DNA from: Blasia pusilla
Taxonomy: Eukaryota; Marchantiophyta; Marchantiopsida; Blasiales
Length of the DNA stretch: 64,000 nt
Direction of reading: 5' to 3'
Assembly: GCA_050084515.1 (NCBI GenBank)
Contig: CM114271.1
Span: 11,842,001 to 11,906,000 of the forward strand
The translations under genes were made by a program, and so were the position numbers. Positions 1-12,626 of this stretch are shown one piece after another; position 1 is the first letter of the stretch, and each line of letters opens with the position of its first letter. Below the pieces are notes generated by a model. The model had not been told where the DNA came from. It ran no database searches and worked only from the letters and a program-made list of their open reading frames with translations.

Positions 1-137
1 TGACACATGAGAAGACTATAAACCTGAGAAGAAAATTTACGAACAAAAGAATTTCAAAGCACTTGTCCTCAAGGCATGAAAGAATCCCATTTCAACAAAT
101 CAGGAGTGACTAATATGACGCCTATTTGATTCACTCA

Positions 138-1000
138 CACTAGAACAAATCATGGTTTTAATAATTGGCTCATATGACTCATTTTAGTCATATATAACCA
201 TAAATGACTGGCCATGACTTGTGACTCATGAAGTCACAAAAGCCTATTCATGTACCATATCATGATTGGAGTCATTTAGAGATGACTCATGGAGTCATTT
301 TGTTATATGACTAACAGGTCATCAAGCCATTGCACGTGTGAAACCATAGTCATATAGTATGATTGCTATGTCATCATGTGACGTGGCAACTACATAAAGT
401 GAACGAGGTATGTATGGACACGTGCTTATGAAGTTTTATGACTAAGTCATATTCATAAATTAACTTATGTATATGAATGAGTCATGAAGCATGACTTAGT
501 CATATTGATCATTGTGACTTGATTAAATAAATGGATATGATTGAGTCATACCATACAATTCAGTCATATTGATCAATTTAAATTGTCAAAATTACGTGAG
601 ATTATTGAATCAGAAGATTCTACTGAGTCATATTGATCACCTTAATTTATCTAAATGACTTGAGATTATTGAATCATAAGTTTATATTGAGTAATATTGA
701 TCACCTTAAGTTGTCTTAATGATTGGAGATTATTGGGGAAAAATTTTATACCGAGTCATAATGATCACTCTAGTTTGTCTAAATGACTAAATGTGGATGA
801 GTCATAGAGTATGACCAAATCATATTGATGAGTTTGGCATGGATAAATAAATGTATATACGAGTCATAAAATATGACCAAGTCATAATGATGAGTTTGCA
901 ATACTTAAATGACTGATTGACATTAGTCATAAAATATGGACGAATCATACTGATGGAGTTGTTGCATTCAAATGGCTATATTTGCTTTAGTTGATTCTTG
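138..1000. repeat. CACTA-1 left terminal and subterminal repeat region
   Basis: After the terminal CACTAG, several dozen short copies of GACTCA, GAGTCAT and TATGACTA-like motifs occur in both orientations. This is the usual subterminal array that a CACTA-encoded DNA-binding protein recognises. No gene is seen in this stretch. Confidence 0.85.
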
Positions 1001-1479
1001 TTAATGGTGTTTTGAGCTTTAGTGTCAAAAAGAGCTTTTTTTATAGTATGTTTGAATTGTAGTGATTTTTTTTTAAAGATTTAGAAGATAGGAGTTGTCC
1101 CACTAACAAGCTAGTCTTACAATAATTTAGATTGAGCTATAATAAATAATGTTGTAGCATGTAGCATGAATAAGTCTAATCTGAAATATTGAGAAAGTGC
1201 TAACATAACACTAAAATCTCGAAAATGCATCAGTAAGCTTTTGTTTTCATAGTTTAGCCCTTTGAAAAGGTTAATCCCCTTCAAAATTGCTTGTGAAACA
1301 TCAATCATGAAGAGAAGTTGCAACAATAGGAAAAAAACCAATAGATCAGATAGAAAGTGGAAGAAAGAAAGTGCAAGCACAAACCATTTTCATTATTGTA
1401 ACCAAGTGATGTAAAGAGTAAAGCACTTTCAAAATCGAATGTCCAGAAAGAGACACATAATAAATATCAACAATAGAAG

Positions 1480-2260
1480 TTGGGTTTAGAATGAACCAAG
1501 ATATCTATCGTACAACTTTCTTCAAGTTCACTTCATGCCAAAGCATACTACTCCCAAGAGCATCACCTAAGGTGTATTGGGGCGGCATGTCTGCTTCTTC
1601 ATAGTTTATGATCGAGATAAGCCAATTGAACAAACTTCAAGTCTACTCGCACCCATCCGAGGGGGATTTCACTCCCATGGCTCAAGTCCACTCAAGCCCG
1701 TCACCACACCATTGCCCAAAATGGTCTTGCTGAGCTTAGGTTTGGTGAGTTGAACCTCATCTCCCACTCGCAGCTGCAAACAACCCCGAAAAGCGAGTCA
1801 TCTTAGCCAACAAAAGCAAATAGATCATAGATTGACAAGTAAATACCAACTATTCTTTACCTTGGTAAAAGACCAACCCTCGGAAGGTAGTGATCTTGAA
1901 AACTTTATATAATTTATTAGTGTTGACGTTTTTTTTTTATGCTATGCTTTGAAGAAAGTTAAAAAAAAAGCTCCCACATGACATAAAAAGTCAGTTATTG
2001 ATCATTGATAATGCAAGATCAGAATACTACACATACCTACAAGTGAGGACCTGATGTTCATGGAAGATCAAAGAGTTCAGAATATATATCAAATGCTATT
2101 TACCTTTCCATTGTTCTTCTTGGTGCTCCCAGACTTCACATCGATCTCTTGTTCACTACTTGCAGTTAGAAGGGTCTCGGTCGTCACTTTAGTTAGACGT
2201 CTTTTCTTTTTCTAAGAGATATCTTGCTCCTATGGAATTCCATGTAGCACCAAGAATGGA
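1480..2260 (-). pseudogene. CACTA-1 second gene, C-terminal region
   Basis: On the minus strand at about 1859-1908 a frame encodes a segment ending in GWSFTK. It closely matches the segment ending in GWSFKQ encoded at about 63120-63170 in CACTA-3, so this is a conserved C-terminal piece of the accessory protein. A basic KRR-type segment is encoded near 2185-2215, and lysine/arginine-rich stretches also occur at the equivalent places in CACTA-2 (about 14960-15000) and CACTA-3. Exon edges are uncertain. The function is unknown; in the En/Spm family the second gene usually makes a DNA-binding partner of the transposase. Confidence 0.5.
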
Positions 2261-2418
2261 AATCCATTACATTACAAACTGCTTTTTTGAATTGAAATAC
2301 ATATAGGATGATAGTTGCAAAACATATTCAAGGAAGGTTGTACCATGTCCCATGCTAAAATCTCCAATGATGGGTGGAAGAGATTAAGAAGTAGTATGAG
2401 AATTTTTATATACATACC

Positions 2419-2535
2419 AGCTTGAACTACACGTACATGCTTATCCGACTCCCTTAACACCTCCTTTTCAGTTGCTGCAATATCAGCCTGATCTTTCACA
2501 TGCTCTGTCTGAACCTCAGAGTGACCTGCCATCAT
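2419..2535 (-). CDS. CACTA-1 accessory protein, short charged exon
   Basis: A minus-strand frame beginning near 2535 encodes a short acidic/basic segment rich in E, K and D. It runs into a good donor (GTATGT on the minus strand) at about 2418. It lies between the coiled-coil exon at 2617-2835 and the C-terminal piece at 1480-2260, and is probably one exon of the same accessory gene. No domain is recognised. Confidence 0.4.
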
Positions 2536-2616
2536 AACTTTAAGAGTAGAGTGTCAAGTTTCTAATAACATGATAGAAAATTATACAAGAGAACAATGAC
2601 GAAAGGATTTCTTACA

Positions 2617-2835
2617 TTCCTGATATTGGTTAAGACCACATGCTGATGCTTTAGGCCTCTTATTCTCCGAGAGCTTGTTGATCATATCAACAAGCATGCA
2701 AAAAGTTTCTTTATGTTCTTGTTGGTTCTTTTCCAACTTCTGCTCAATTAAAGTCTGGTTAATGGACATCTTATTTTCCAAGAGTAGTTGATTCTTTTCC
2801 ATTTGTTCTTCAAGTTGGCCCTTGATTACATCCAT
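2617..2835 (-). CDS. CACTA-1 accessory protein, coiled-coil exon
   Basis: This frame encodes a strongly heptad-like segment rich in Q, E, K, N and L (repeats such as QLEEQMEKNQLLLENK). It reaches a donor-like GTAAGA on the minus strand near 2617. CACTA-2 carries an equivalent coiled coil at 15424-15640, although that copy has a stop. The segment probably mediates oligomerisation of the accessory protein. It is downstream of the Ptta/En/Spm domain exons at 3474-4068, consistent with one spliced minus-strand gene. Confidence 0.5.
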
Positions 2836-3473
2836 ATCTTCACTCTACTTCTTCTCCATATTCAAGAGTTGTGTGGTAATATTTGATTCCACACTCTGTT
2901 GGAAACAAACAAGACAGATCCAATAATATTCCATCTTTGCTCTAGCCATATAATAATCATAAGACTTCAACACAACAAGAAGAAACAAAAATAGAAAGAG
3001 AAAGTAACAAAACCCAATCCACCTACATTTACCAAATTAATAGGATCCACTTGACTTACTCGAGAACCTCTTGTAAAAAGGCTCTTACTTGCTATTGTTG
3101 TTTCCACTTGAGGTTCCTTACCCTCCTTGCATGTTGTTGTACCTCTTCCCTAAGATTTTCCAGAAAATGAAAGCAATGAGAATGAGGTAAACATTAAAAG
3201 GAAAGTGATTTCCACAAGGTTGGATCCGAAGAAAAATGAAGACGTGTCATACAACTTTGATTACACAAAAACCAACAAGTAACTTACAAGACTCCCTTGT
3301 GAAGCTCTTGGGCCACTATCACTGATACCCACATAGCTTGATGTGGTCGATATACCTCTACCCTATTATATATGAATAAGAGAAACAAAGGGAAGTTAGA
3401 TCAACCTCTGATATTAGTAGACATCACTTCAAACTCAACTTGAATAAATGAGAGAACATAGTAAATAAGAAAG

Positions 3474-4068
3474 CTAAGGATAACTTACAGAAAACCCATC
3501 TAATCCTTCCCTGCCGGTATGATTTAAAGTGACAACCTTGGATCTTGCGCTCACCATCTTTTGGGCCTTCAACATACCCTCTTCAGAAATCCAATAATCT
3601 ACCAATCGTCCCAACACATCCTCCTTTGCATCAGGGTGGCATGGGACATTGACATGAGCCCCATTTGCCACCCAATATGCTTTCATGTGCAGACCATTAT
3701 GTTTTTAACAATTGTGCACATTTCTTCTTCAGGAAGTCCAAACAAAATGCTGGTGCGCCAACATATGTGTACGCACTCTCGATATGGTTACGAATAGTAG
3801 CCACACAAATAGCATCTTGCCTACTCATCTTGACACAAAATAAGTAGAGATAGCGCAAGGTCCATACCTTCAAATCATTCAACCATGGTTCATAACCATG
3901 CACCTTCGTCTTAGGGACACCAATAGGCAAAAATTCGCATCTGGGTAGAAGGTTTTGCTCCTTGCGTTTAGCAACGTCTCGATTCCACAAGTCTCTCTTT
4001 ATTCTACTTCTCCTTGCATTCGCCTTATCACCTGAAAAGAGACGAGCAGCAAATAAATCTTTTTTCAA
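3474..4068 (-). CDS. CACTA-1 En/Spm-type accessory protein, Ptta/En/Spm (Transposase_24-like) domain
   Basis: Two overlapping minus-strand frames (3697-4068, then 3474-3686) encode a segment with a W-x6-R-Y-L core (VWTLRYLYLF), a conserved RQDAI motif, and then LVDYWIS followed by a basic tail. CACTA-2 encodes the same series at 16031-16631 (VWTMRYLDIS, RQDPLS, LVDYWLS). The YW motif followed by basic residues resembles the plant transposase family called Ptta/En/Spm. The two frames are probably joined by splicing or separated by a small indel. The role is inferred to be DNA binding at the subterminal repeats. Confidence 0.6.
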
Positions 4069-4386
4069 CCAGCATGAGAAGACAATTACTAGCGTCTCAC
4101 ATTATAACATCCTAACCACGCTCAATTGACACTTATGCTACCCATATGAAGTGACTATGTGTAGACACTATATATCCAACTATTAATTGATGGTTTGGAG
4201 AGACTAGGGATCATGAAAGATTGAGAGTCACTTTGCTGCAAATGTACATTCGTCCCAACAAATCCAAATGACCCATCAGAAAATGTTGAGTCAGAACCTT
4301 CTCCAAGTGTTGGATATGAAGGGGTTGGGCATGGTCCTCCATCCTATCATAAGAAAGAAACCAGCAATCAGAACTCATATATTCTC

Positions 4387-4588
<202 letters not shown>

Positions 4589-4649
4589 CACTCAGACTCC
4601 CACCATTAATTCTATGATATATGGGAACCTATAATCAAAATATTCAATG

Positions 4650-5080
4650 CAATAATTTTCCAAGGTAATAGATTTTACACTTTGTCTTGCCCATGGTTGC
4701 CCATGAAGGGGGGCACCCCATTTTTTTTGACTTCCCATTGGTTGGGAAGATGGTGTGCGAGGAGGCCAACATTCTTGAGTGCATGCTTGTAAACCAGATT
4801 GGGTATTCCCCATCCATTGATGATCTATTGGTCTTGGTTGTGACCAAGGCATTCCACCAACCTATGGTTGTTGGGTGCTTATTTGAGGAACATGAGTTTG
4901 TGAACTCCATTGTGGTGGAGGGGGAGGGGGTTGCATCACATTGTAAGAGCCAGCAGGTCTATGATTCACCATTGATGAATCATGTTCGGAAACGTACCAC
5001 CTTGGGCCCATGTGAGTACTCCAGTACTGACTCCCACTTTGTGTCCATGTGGGATTAGGGCATGTTGGATATTGCCATCC
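4650..5080 (-). pseudogene. CACTA-1 accessory protein, proline/glutamine-rich region
   Basis: Minus-strand frames in this stretch encode a low-complexity segment rich in P, Q, S, W and G, including a run of P before QW. It matches in place and composition the G/P/S-rich segment of CACTA-2 at 16962-17721. It is interrupted by a stop near 4853 and by a frame change, so this copy looks broken. It probably formed a disordered linker upstream of the Ptta-like domain. Confidence 0.4.
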
Positions 5081-5719
5081 TATTTATTGTCTCCCTTGGT
5101 GACGTATCTCTATTTGCTCTCTTCCTCCAATTACTTGGGCCTATGAAACATATTTCAGAGTTAGTGCGGTTGAATCCAAAATGAAAACATGGATGCAATG
5201 AATCATCCTACAATGAATCATGATGATGCTGGTTTAGAAAAGATGTAGTTACCCTCTCAACCTGCTTAGGGTGGGTTGTAGGCCCACGATCCTATTTTTG
5301 AACTGGTTGATCAGATAAATCTTCCTCATCACCAGGATGATAATCCATATTTTTAGATGGCATATAATCTAGATCAGTCACTCTATTATCCTTCATGCTA
5401 TCAAGCATTAAAGGATTCTTGTCCTTGAACTTCGTCGCAATTGAACAACCTTTGGCACTACTGCCCTAGAAGATTGGATTTTCCTGGGTGGCTTTGTTGC
5501 TCTCAGCCTTTCCAAACGATCATTTTACCATCAAATATATTTAAGAAATAATGCCAAAATCCATTTTTACAAACCATGTAAGAGCATGAAATACCTAAAA
5601 TCCATGAATATGCTTAAATGAACCTCTCATAAGCCCACATATTTATTACTCAAGAGGGAGAGTTCCTTACTCTGCAGGAATGTCACAAATTATGCGTGCT
5701 GCAAATCTTTTGTTTTTCC

Positions 5720-6442
5720 TTATCTTTCGTTCCGTTCTTCATCAATTGGAAAGTCAACATGAGGGTCCTTATCCACAAGGTCCCAACACTCAAATTCACT
5801 AGTTTCGGGGTTTCCAGAGTTATCGGAGTGGGCTAAAAGGGCAAAAACCCTAATCAGGTTATTACCTTCCTCTTCTAACTTAGTGGTCATGTAGACATGT
5901 GATAGTTCTCTCTCTTGAGCCATGTACGTTGCATGTATTTCCAACACCCTAGGTGCTTCTCCCCCTTTTGAACTCAAATCATAAGCCAAAACTTTGTCGC
6001 TGCAATCAAGGTCCTCCTTAGAGGTACTTGTATGTGGAATAGCTACTAGGCTAATTTCTCTATGTACACTTGAACAACCATTTTGGTTTATAACCATCAT
6101 TGACTCACAGTCTTCCATAGTTTTCCCCATACTACCATGAGTTTTTTCCATGGATTTGTTATGAATTTTCTCATAACTTCTTAGAGGTATAAGAGAGTCT
6201 ACACTCCTATCTCCAACCAAAAATGTAGATCTAATCCTCTCATCATTCTCTCCACTTGTTTTCTTGGCTAATTCAAGCTCCCCTCTCTGAGCCTCTTCTC
6301 CATTTGCATCTCCAACTCCATGGAGCTCATCAAAATTAATGCACACATTGGGATTCATTGTATCCACATGACATGCACTCTCCTCTACTGCGCTCGGATA
6401 GGGTTCCCAACTCTCATCATGTATATCATCATGTAGGTACAT
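5720..6442 (-). CDS. CACTA-1 accessory ORF, 240 aa, acidic, unknown
   Basis: This is the longest uninterrupted frame in CACTA-1. The start used here is the ATG at 6442. The product is acidic, rich in E, D and S, with no recognised domain, signal peptide or membrane segment. It lies between the DUF4216 end of the transposase and the P/Q-rich accessory region, on the same strand. CACTA-2 has a frame in the corresponding place (18442-19297) with weak compositional similarity. It may be an exon of the accessory gene or an element-specific protein. The function is unknown. Confidence 0.4.
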   Translation of the reverse strand: MYLHDDIHDESWEPYPSAVEESACHVDTMNPNVCINFDELHGVGDANGEEAQRGELELAKKTSGENDERIRSTFLVGDRSVDSLIPLRSYEKIHNKSMEKTHGSMGKTMEDCESMMVINQNGCSSVHREISLVAIPHTSTSKEDLDCSDKVLAYDLSSKGGEAPRVLEIHATYMAQERELSHVYMTTKLEEEGNNLIRVFALLAHSDNSGNPETSEFECWDLVDKDPHVDFPIDEERNER

Positions 6443-6824
6443 GCGACAAACATATATCTCACTCTTGCTTTTCTGACGTCTCTATTTCACCAACCAAACC
6501 TGATGGTTCTTCCCATCAGGAAGTTCCCCTCTACTATCACACAAGCCTTCACTATCAAGAATGACCTCAAGGTCTGACCGAGCCCCCTCCCCTTGACCAC
6601 CTAATGTGCTATCGAGGATGGCTTGGAATGCCATTGAGAATGTTTATGCTGGAAAATATCTGTCAAGGAGCTCAATTAGGGCTCAGTATAAGGTAGATAC
6701 TCAAATGCAAAAATTTGATACTCAATATAGTCCAGACTTGATATACCATAGCTTATACTTCAAACTCACTACTTAAAGCAAGACATATATGCCAATTTAC
6801 AATATGTTAGACATTACACTGTAA

Positions 6825-7521
6825 TCAAAGATGTACATCGCCTTCTGTAATTTCATCTTCACAAACCACTTCCGTGGAAATATGGATGATATGGACATTG
6901 TTAACATCTCTATTTGCAATCACTAGCTCCTCATCTATGAGCTGTATGGCGCCGATAGTGTTTTCTTGTGGTATCCTATGGGGCATGGCTTCCAGGTGAT
7001 TAAGGCCAATTGAATGGGTTTCCACCATCATAGATATCAAAAATCACCCGATGAGATCTAGCCTCTTTCCTCAAAATTACATTCCATCCACTTCCCTCTT
7101 TTTCATCTCCAAAGAAAACTTGTTCCACTTGAGATGGGAACACAAAGTGTTGGTGGTCCAGTGGCTCATAAGATTGAAGATTCACGAGTAGGAAACCTTC
7201 ACGATCTCGCTTCATTGAGGGCATGCGAGAGTCCCAATCTTCCCTCACCCCCCTCCCTCTCATTAATATTATAGGTCTTTCTAAAATCCCATAATCAAAT
7301 GCAAGAATATCAACTAGGACTCCCACATATGAATAGGCATAATTTTGGTCCTCCTTCTCTTCATCCAAAAATATGGCTCCAATTCCACTATCATAAGTTG
7401 AATATGCATTTCGTTCATCCTCTCCCTCTACTCTGAAGTGATTTCCATAAGCCTTCATAAACTTATATGATTTTACTTTGGGTTGCGGAGGGGTTGACAA
7501 GGCCAATGCCTCTTCATCCAC
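6825..7521 (-). pseudogene. CACTA-1 transposase, DUF4216 C-terminal domain
   Basis: The minus-strand frame 7000-7521 encodes motifs typical of DUF4216 in plant TNP2 proteins: STYDSGIGAIF, YVGVLVDILAFDYG, a GFLLVNLQSYEPLDHQHFVF segment and PSQVEQVFF. The C-terminal extension at 6825-7040 is in another frame. The DUF4216 region normally follows DUF4218 at the C-terminus of the protein, and that is the order here. CACTA-2 carries the matching domain at 19906-20435. Stops and frame changes separate it from the catalytic part upstream. Confidence 0.8.
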
Positions 7522-7813
7522 CTTCCCATCATTCTCCCTAGCATCTTGAAGGATGGCTGGTCGAATCCACTCTTGGAAAGGAATTGATGCCCTCTCCCTT
7601 TCATATTTCTTGGAAGGAAGAAAATAACATCACCAATAAATAGGGTGGCCTTGAAGATTAGAAAAAATAGTAGGATTTAGGATCAAAGTTGATTATACTT
7701 GGAGAATGAGGTGACAGATTGAAAATGTACGTGTGCCATACAACCATGGCCTGGGTAATATGTAAGACATAATGGTGTGCCAAGAGTAGCATCTCTCGAG
7801 ATAATCAAACTTT

Positions 7814-10429
7814 CTATCCTACACCTTCCAACTCCTCACCTGCAACTCCTTCTTCTTCAGCGTCATCCCAAATACGGGTCCTCACATGCTCAAATCTCTT
7901 CATATACTCAGTCACAAATCCCAATGCTTCATCTTTGACATAACCCTTGGCCATGCATCCCTCAGGACAAGCTTTAGATCTCACATATTTTTTCAAAGTA
8001 CCCATGTATCTTTCCATCGGATATATCCATCGGCAAGCTAATGGCCCATATATATCCAATTCTTCTATTACATGGATTAAGATATGTGTCATCACATCAA
8101 AAAAAGATGGTGGAAAATGCATCTCTAAGAGACATAGGGTTATGGCTGCATCTTGATGCAACTATTCATAAGATGTAGGATCATACACTTTACAACATAA
8201 TGACTTAAATATCTTGCTCAAGCGCATGACAATAGAGCGGACTGACTCCTTCATAAGGCCGCGAAGGGCAAAAGGAAGGATTTGGTAACTGAGCACATGA
8301 TAATCATGTGACTTCATGTTACCCAATTTTTGTTTCACCACATGTTTCCTTAACTCCCCACTATACCCTATCGGCACTTTCAAAGACTCAATCCTAGACA
8401 GGAATATGCTCAGATCTTGAGGTGATAAAACATAATCACATTGAGGTTTCACTAGTCCTTGAGCCCTACTTGCATGTGGTTGTAACCACAAGCTTCCATA
8501 TCTCTTCTACACTTCATTGTATCCTTCATACCAAGCAGAGTCTTCACCATGTTTTCACATATATTTTTTCCCATGTGCATAACATCTAATGTATGTCGAA
8601 TAAGAAGATGCTTATCTTCTGTTAAGGAAAATAGATTCCAGCATGCAAACTAAACTTCACAAAAAACATAATGTGAACTTTTGCAAATATAAATGGATCA
8701 AGTGGATACTCTCTCATATGGCAAATCAAACAAAAGACTTCGCCTCTTCACTCTTGTTTTCTTGTAAGGATCATTAGGAGCATCATCTCGTCCCCCATGC
8801 TCCTCATATATTCTTTTTTCCTTGGCCCATCTTAGAATGTCATCAGTTGTAACCCTCTCAGGTGCTACTCTAGATTCCCCTAAGCCATTAAATTGGGACC
8901 TATAAGCTCTTCCTCTCCAAGCATGATCTAATGGAAGGTGTTTATGATGACAACCAAAAATAGGCTTTCCGCATTTCTTGGAGAAGTCTGAATCCACATA
9001 AGGTCCACATTTTCTACATGCAAGTTTTCCACCATGGCTTTGCCTTGAGATTGTGCCATATGATGGATAATCATTTATATTCCACAAGATCATGGCTCTA
9101 AACTTGAACTCCATCTCTCCCAAAGGTCTTCGGACATCAATGAAATCTACCCCATTCCACAACTCCTTAAACTCATCCACTAAGGGAGCTAGGTATGTGT
9201 TGATATTCTCTCCATTCACACTCTCCTTACCAGGAATGATTAAAGCCAACATGACAAAGAACTTCTTTGTTTGAAGCCAAGGTGGAAGGTTATAGTTTAG
9301 TAATAGGATTGGCCATGTCGACCATGAACTGACCTTATCAGAATATGGATTCACACCATCAAGTGCTAAACCAAACCTACAATTTCAACTCTCCATTGCA
9401 AAATCATGATACGAATGATCGATATGATCCCAAGCCTTGATGTCTCCTGCATGTCTGACCATGCCATCTTTGCTTTTGTTTTCAAAAGACCAAGTCAATA
9501 ACTCTGACAAAGTCGTGCATCTATACATACGATGCATCCTAGGGATAATAGGGAAGTGTCTTAAGACCTTGTTTGGTACCAAAGACCTTCCTACTTGCTT
9601 AAACCTAGAATTCCCACACTTTGGGCATGTATCTTTCTCTTCCAAGTTCCCACGAAAGAGAACACATCCTCTAGGACATGCATGGATAGAGTTGTAGCTC
9701 ATACCAAGTTTACTGATAAGTTTATTTGCTGCATAGTATGATGGCGGCACAAGATTATCAGATGGGAGTACCATCTTACGTAAAAGTTTTCAAAATCTCA
9801 TCAATTGCAATGTTGGGAACGTTGTGCGTAGCACCAATATTGAAAATGAGCATGACAAAAGCAAGTAAGGATGTCTTAGCTCCCGAGAAGAGAGGCTTGC
9901 ATGCTGATGTGAGGTCATGGAAATTAGACTCCATACTGGGATCAGATGTGGCATTAGGATTAAGATTCTCAACCCTTTCCTCTTCAATGATGCCATCCTC
10001 ATCATGGATCTGATCATACTCTCTGAAAATATCATGAAGCATTTGAGGAACATCAATTTCAACATCCAAACATGGATTTTCATGTTGAGAGAAAGTAGGA
10101 ACAAGCTTCGATTTTATGATCTATTTGCGTTGCTCCTTCTCATTGCTCTCTTCATGTGCCAACCACTCCTCGTCTGATGAGTCCCACTCTTCCCTACTTT
10201 TTGGGACTCTACATAGATGAGATCTCCCATTTTTCCTCAAATGCTCTTCCATCTTGCCCAATCCCAAGGAAGTCCCACCCTTACACTCAGTACAAGGGCA
10301 TCGAGCCCTCTTCCTTCCCAATGTACGACACTCCGCACATTCCCTTTGCCACAACTTGTAGTAGTGTGCATGGATTCTATCAGGATGGCTAATATCCATT
10401 CGTATGCAAGTAGTTCTTTGTGGTATCAT
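7814..10429 (-). pseudogene. CACTA-1 TNP2-type transposase (Transposase_21 / DUF4218), broken
   Basis: Read from 10429 down, the domains are in family order. First comes a transposase-associated domain with a CPCTECKGG zinc-like motif (10121-10429). Next is a linker (9776-10069), then Transposase_21 (8698-9774) with CPRGC, CPKCGNSRFKQ, PIIPRMHRMY, WNINDYPSYG and HGGKLACRKC. DUF4218 (7814-8491) follows, with MKSHDYHVL, LLEMHFPPSFFDVM and CRWIYPMERYMGTLKKYVR. Visible lesions are a frame change near 9778, an in-frame TGA at about 9385 in the catalytic region, and an in-frame TAG at about 8162. The enzyme would have cut and rejoined the CACTA ends. A possible true intron lies between about 8500 and 8690. 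CACTA-2 has the homologous gene at 20142-23307. Confidence 0.88.
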
Positions 10430-11463
10430 GGCCCCTACGTCAAGTTAATAAGAGCAAAAATAAAAAGCATACATAGGACTTTGATGCTTGTTGCATGATT
10501 ATTTCATTGCAAATCAGCAATTATCGTGTAGATATGAGCGTACCTTCTTATCTCAAGATTCTCTTTTTTTTTTTTTTGAGAATCAAGCCTCCCCTTGAAC
10601 TCTTTTTCCTATCTGATATAGGTTGAACGCAAACACCCGGCTCACATATCCCACCTTCATAACATAAAAAGGCACACATTTATTGTTATTCTCATATTAT
10701 TGATCCTACCCACTATTGTTGCTTCTTAAGATCTCACGTAGTTATGAACCAACATAAATCGATGTCAGCATACAAACAATGTAAGATTCTATTTATCTTT
10801 GTAAAATGTGAACAATCTTAATTCATTGGTATAATATAATTCATCTCATGTATAGAAAGGGTTCTATCTGAATCTATGAAAGGTTAAATGGAATGAGTGG
10901 TGATTAATTTTGTTTTCCTTGCTTATGCGTTTTAGGCTGATCAAGAATGGGTATCATGTATAATGCAAAATGATAATTTTTTAAATTATATTTCTAAAGG
11001 TTCACACTATCTTTTTAATGGATATGAATGTATGTTATTAAACTACTTTGGCTGTTACACCCTTTGATTAATATCTACACCATGTGAAATGATGCGATGG
11101 CATCCTATTTGTACATTGTTAATATTACTGTTCCATGAAATCCACCATTTTTAACATGACAATAGACTTGATCTACTATAACATTGAACAACTACAATTT
11201 GTACATGTATTCATACCCATTGAATTAATCATGTAGGTTAGAAGTTCTTTATAATTATTTAAAAAATGTTATATTAAAGATCATAGCCTCACTAGTATGA
11301 AAAAACCTAGATTAGAAAAGAGCTCAGAGGTCCAAAATTCCAACCTTATGTTAACAATATGGTCTAGCTCACTCATAATTCTTCAACAAAAAACCTAGAT
11401 GCAAAATTCAAAAAACTCCTGGTTGGCCTAAATACTGTTACTAGTGTCAAGTCCCACTTCAAA
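10430..11463. other. CACTA-1 internal AT-rich spacer
   Basis: About 1 kb of AT-rich sequence upstream of the transposase start. It includes a T-run near 10562. No reading frame, repeat or promoter motif could be supported, although the transposase promoter is expected somewhere here. Confidence 0.6.
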
Positions 11464-11799
11464 TCACAAAATTGGCTTCAAACGAGCAGACCTACCAAGT
11501 TGCTCTATTCCAACGCCACCAAATAGGGCCACAAAAAAATGAGTACAACAAGGGCAGAGTCTACCACTCAGGTTCTCCCTACAAAAGCATGTCGCCATGC
11601 ATATCCTCTCACCAGGTAGTCTTCCCATCCTCACAGATGAGTTCTCAAATCTAACACTACATGCTTTTCCAGAATAGGAAATAGCAGCACGGATAAGAGC
11701 CAATTCCTTCCTTAGACTTGGTGAGGAATCCTCACCAAGAACTATACCATCTAAATCATGGCAAAGATGAACGGTGATGATGTGTGCAACACCCATCAT
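11464..11799 (-). CDS. Unrecognised 111-aa ORF in CACTA-1
   Basis: A minus-strand frame encoding a 111-residue protein with two paired-cysteine segments (CMATCFC and CPCCTHF) and no stops. The family is not recognised. It lies upstream of the transposase and has no counterpart that I can see in CACTA-2, so it may be captured host sequence or chance. Base composition is somewhat richer in G and C than its surroundings. Confidence 0.25.
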   Translation of the reverse strand: MMGVAHIITVHLCHDLDGIVLGEDSSPSLRKELALIRAAISYSGKACSVRFENSSVRMGRLPGERICMATCFCRENLSGRLCPCCTHFFVALFGGVGIEQLGRSARLKPIL

Positions 11800-11981
11800 C
11801 AGCCATAGAATGATGGAATAGCGATCCTCATGCCTACATACAAAATCGGAGAAGGTAACATATAGATGCCGCGCCTTTGTATGAAAGTTCCAATTCTCTA
11901 CTCGTTCGTGCCAAGTCCAATACCAATAGTGGCGTATTTTAGCTTTAAATCAACACATTAATCCATATTTGAGATCACTAT

Positions 11982-12626
11982 TGTCACGTCTTTTAGGATA
12001 GATCGGTGAGATCTAGTAGAACGCCTTCATGAGTAGTGGAGGTCAAGCTTAGTAGGTTGAGGATGACTTGCTGAGGCCCTGGGAAACCTACTCTCTCAGG
12101 TTTTCCCTTCGTTTCGGCTCATTTGGAGCTATATTGAGAAACTTACTATTTTAGGTAAGTGCCATTTTTAGTATATGATCTACTTTATAATTTTGGTAAG
12201 TGGCCCTTGACCTCCTACATCAGGTCAAGAGCCAAGGAGATGAATTGGGAGCATAGATTACCATGAAGAGAGCTTGGGAGAGGGGAGGGGTATATCTCAA
12301 GGAGAGAGAGCTTGAGAGCTCATTCTCTCTTTGTTGAACCTCTTGGCATGAGGCTGCGGAGCTATGGTCTTGTTTGCCTTGTGTGTGTAATCCAAGCCTC
12401 TCATTAGGAGAGTGGATTTGGTTTTACATTGAGAGAGACATGTGAGAGTGCACACATGTGAGAACTATGGTGTTATGAGAGAGATTGGATCTTATTTTAT
12501 TGAAGATATTTTGGTACTTCTTGTCTCGTTGTTTGGATGCCATGAGTTAGCATGGGATTGTGCATGTTTGTGTGTGTATTCGATGACAGCGATGTATGTT
12601 GTGTAGGGATGTGTATGCGCACGACA
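11982..12626 (+). mobile_element. Solo LTR copy A of a TGTCA...TGACA family
   Basis: The unit starts TGTCACGTC and ends CGCACGACA, 645 bp, with typical TG...CA LTR ends. It is flanked by CTAT on both sides (ACTAT if the terminal A is shared), a 4-5 bp target duplication. A near full-length second copy is at 53416-54056 and a truncated inverted one at 32107-32612. They share, for example, the segment with AACCTCTTGGCATGAGG. No internal retroelement genes accompany it, so it is a solo LTR left after recombination. It lies inside CACTA-1, so it inserted after CACTA-1 formed or was carried along with it. Confidence 0.88.
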
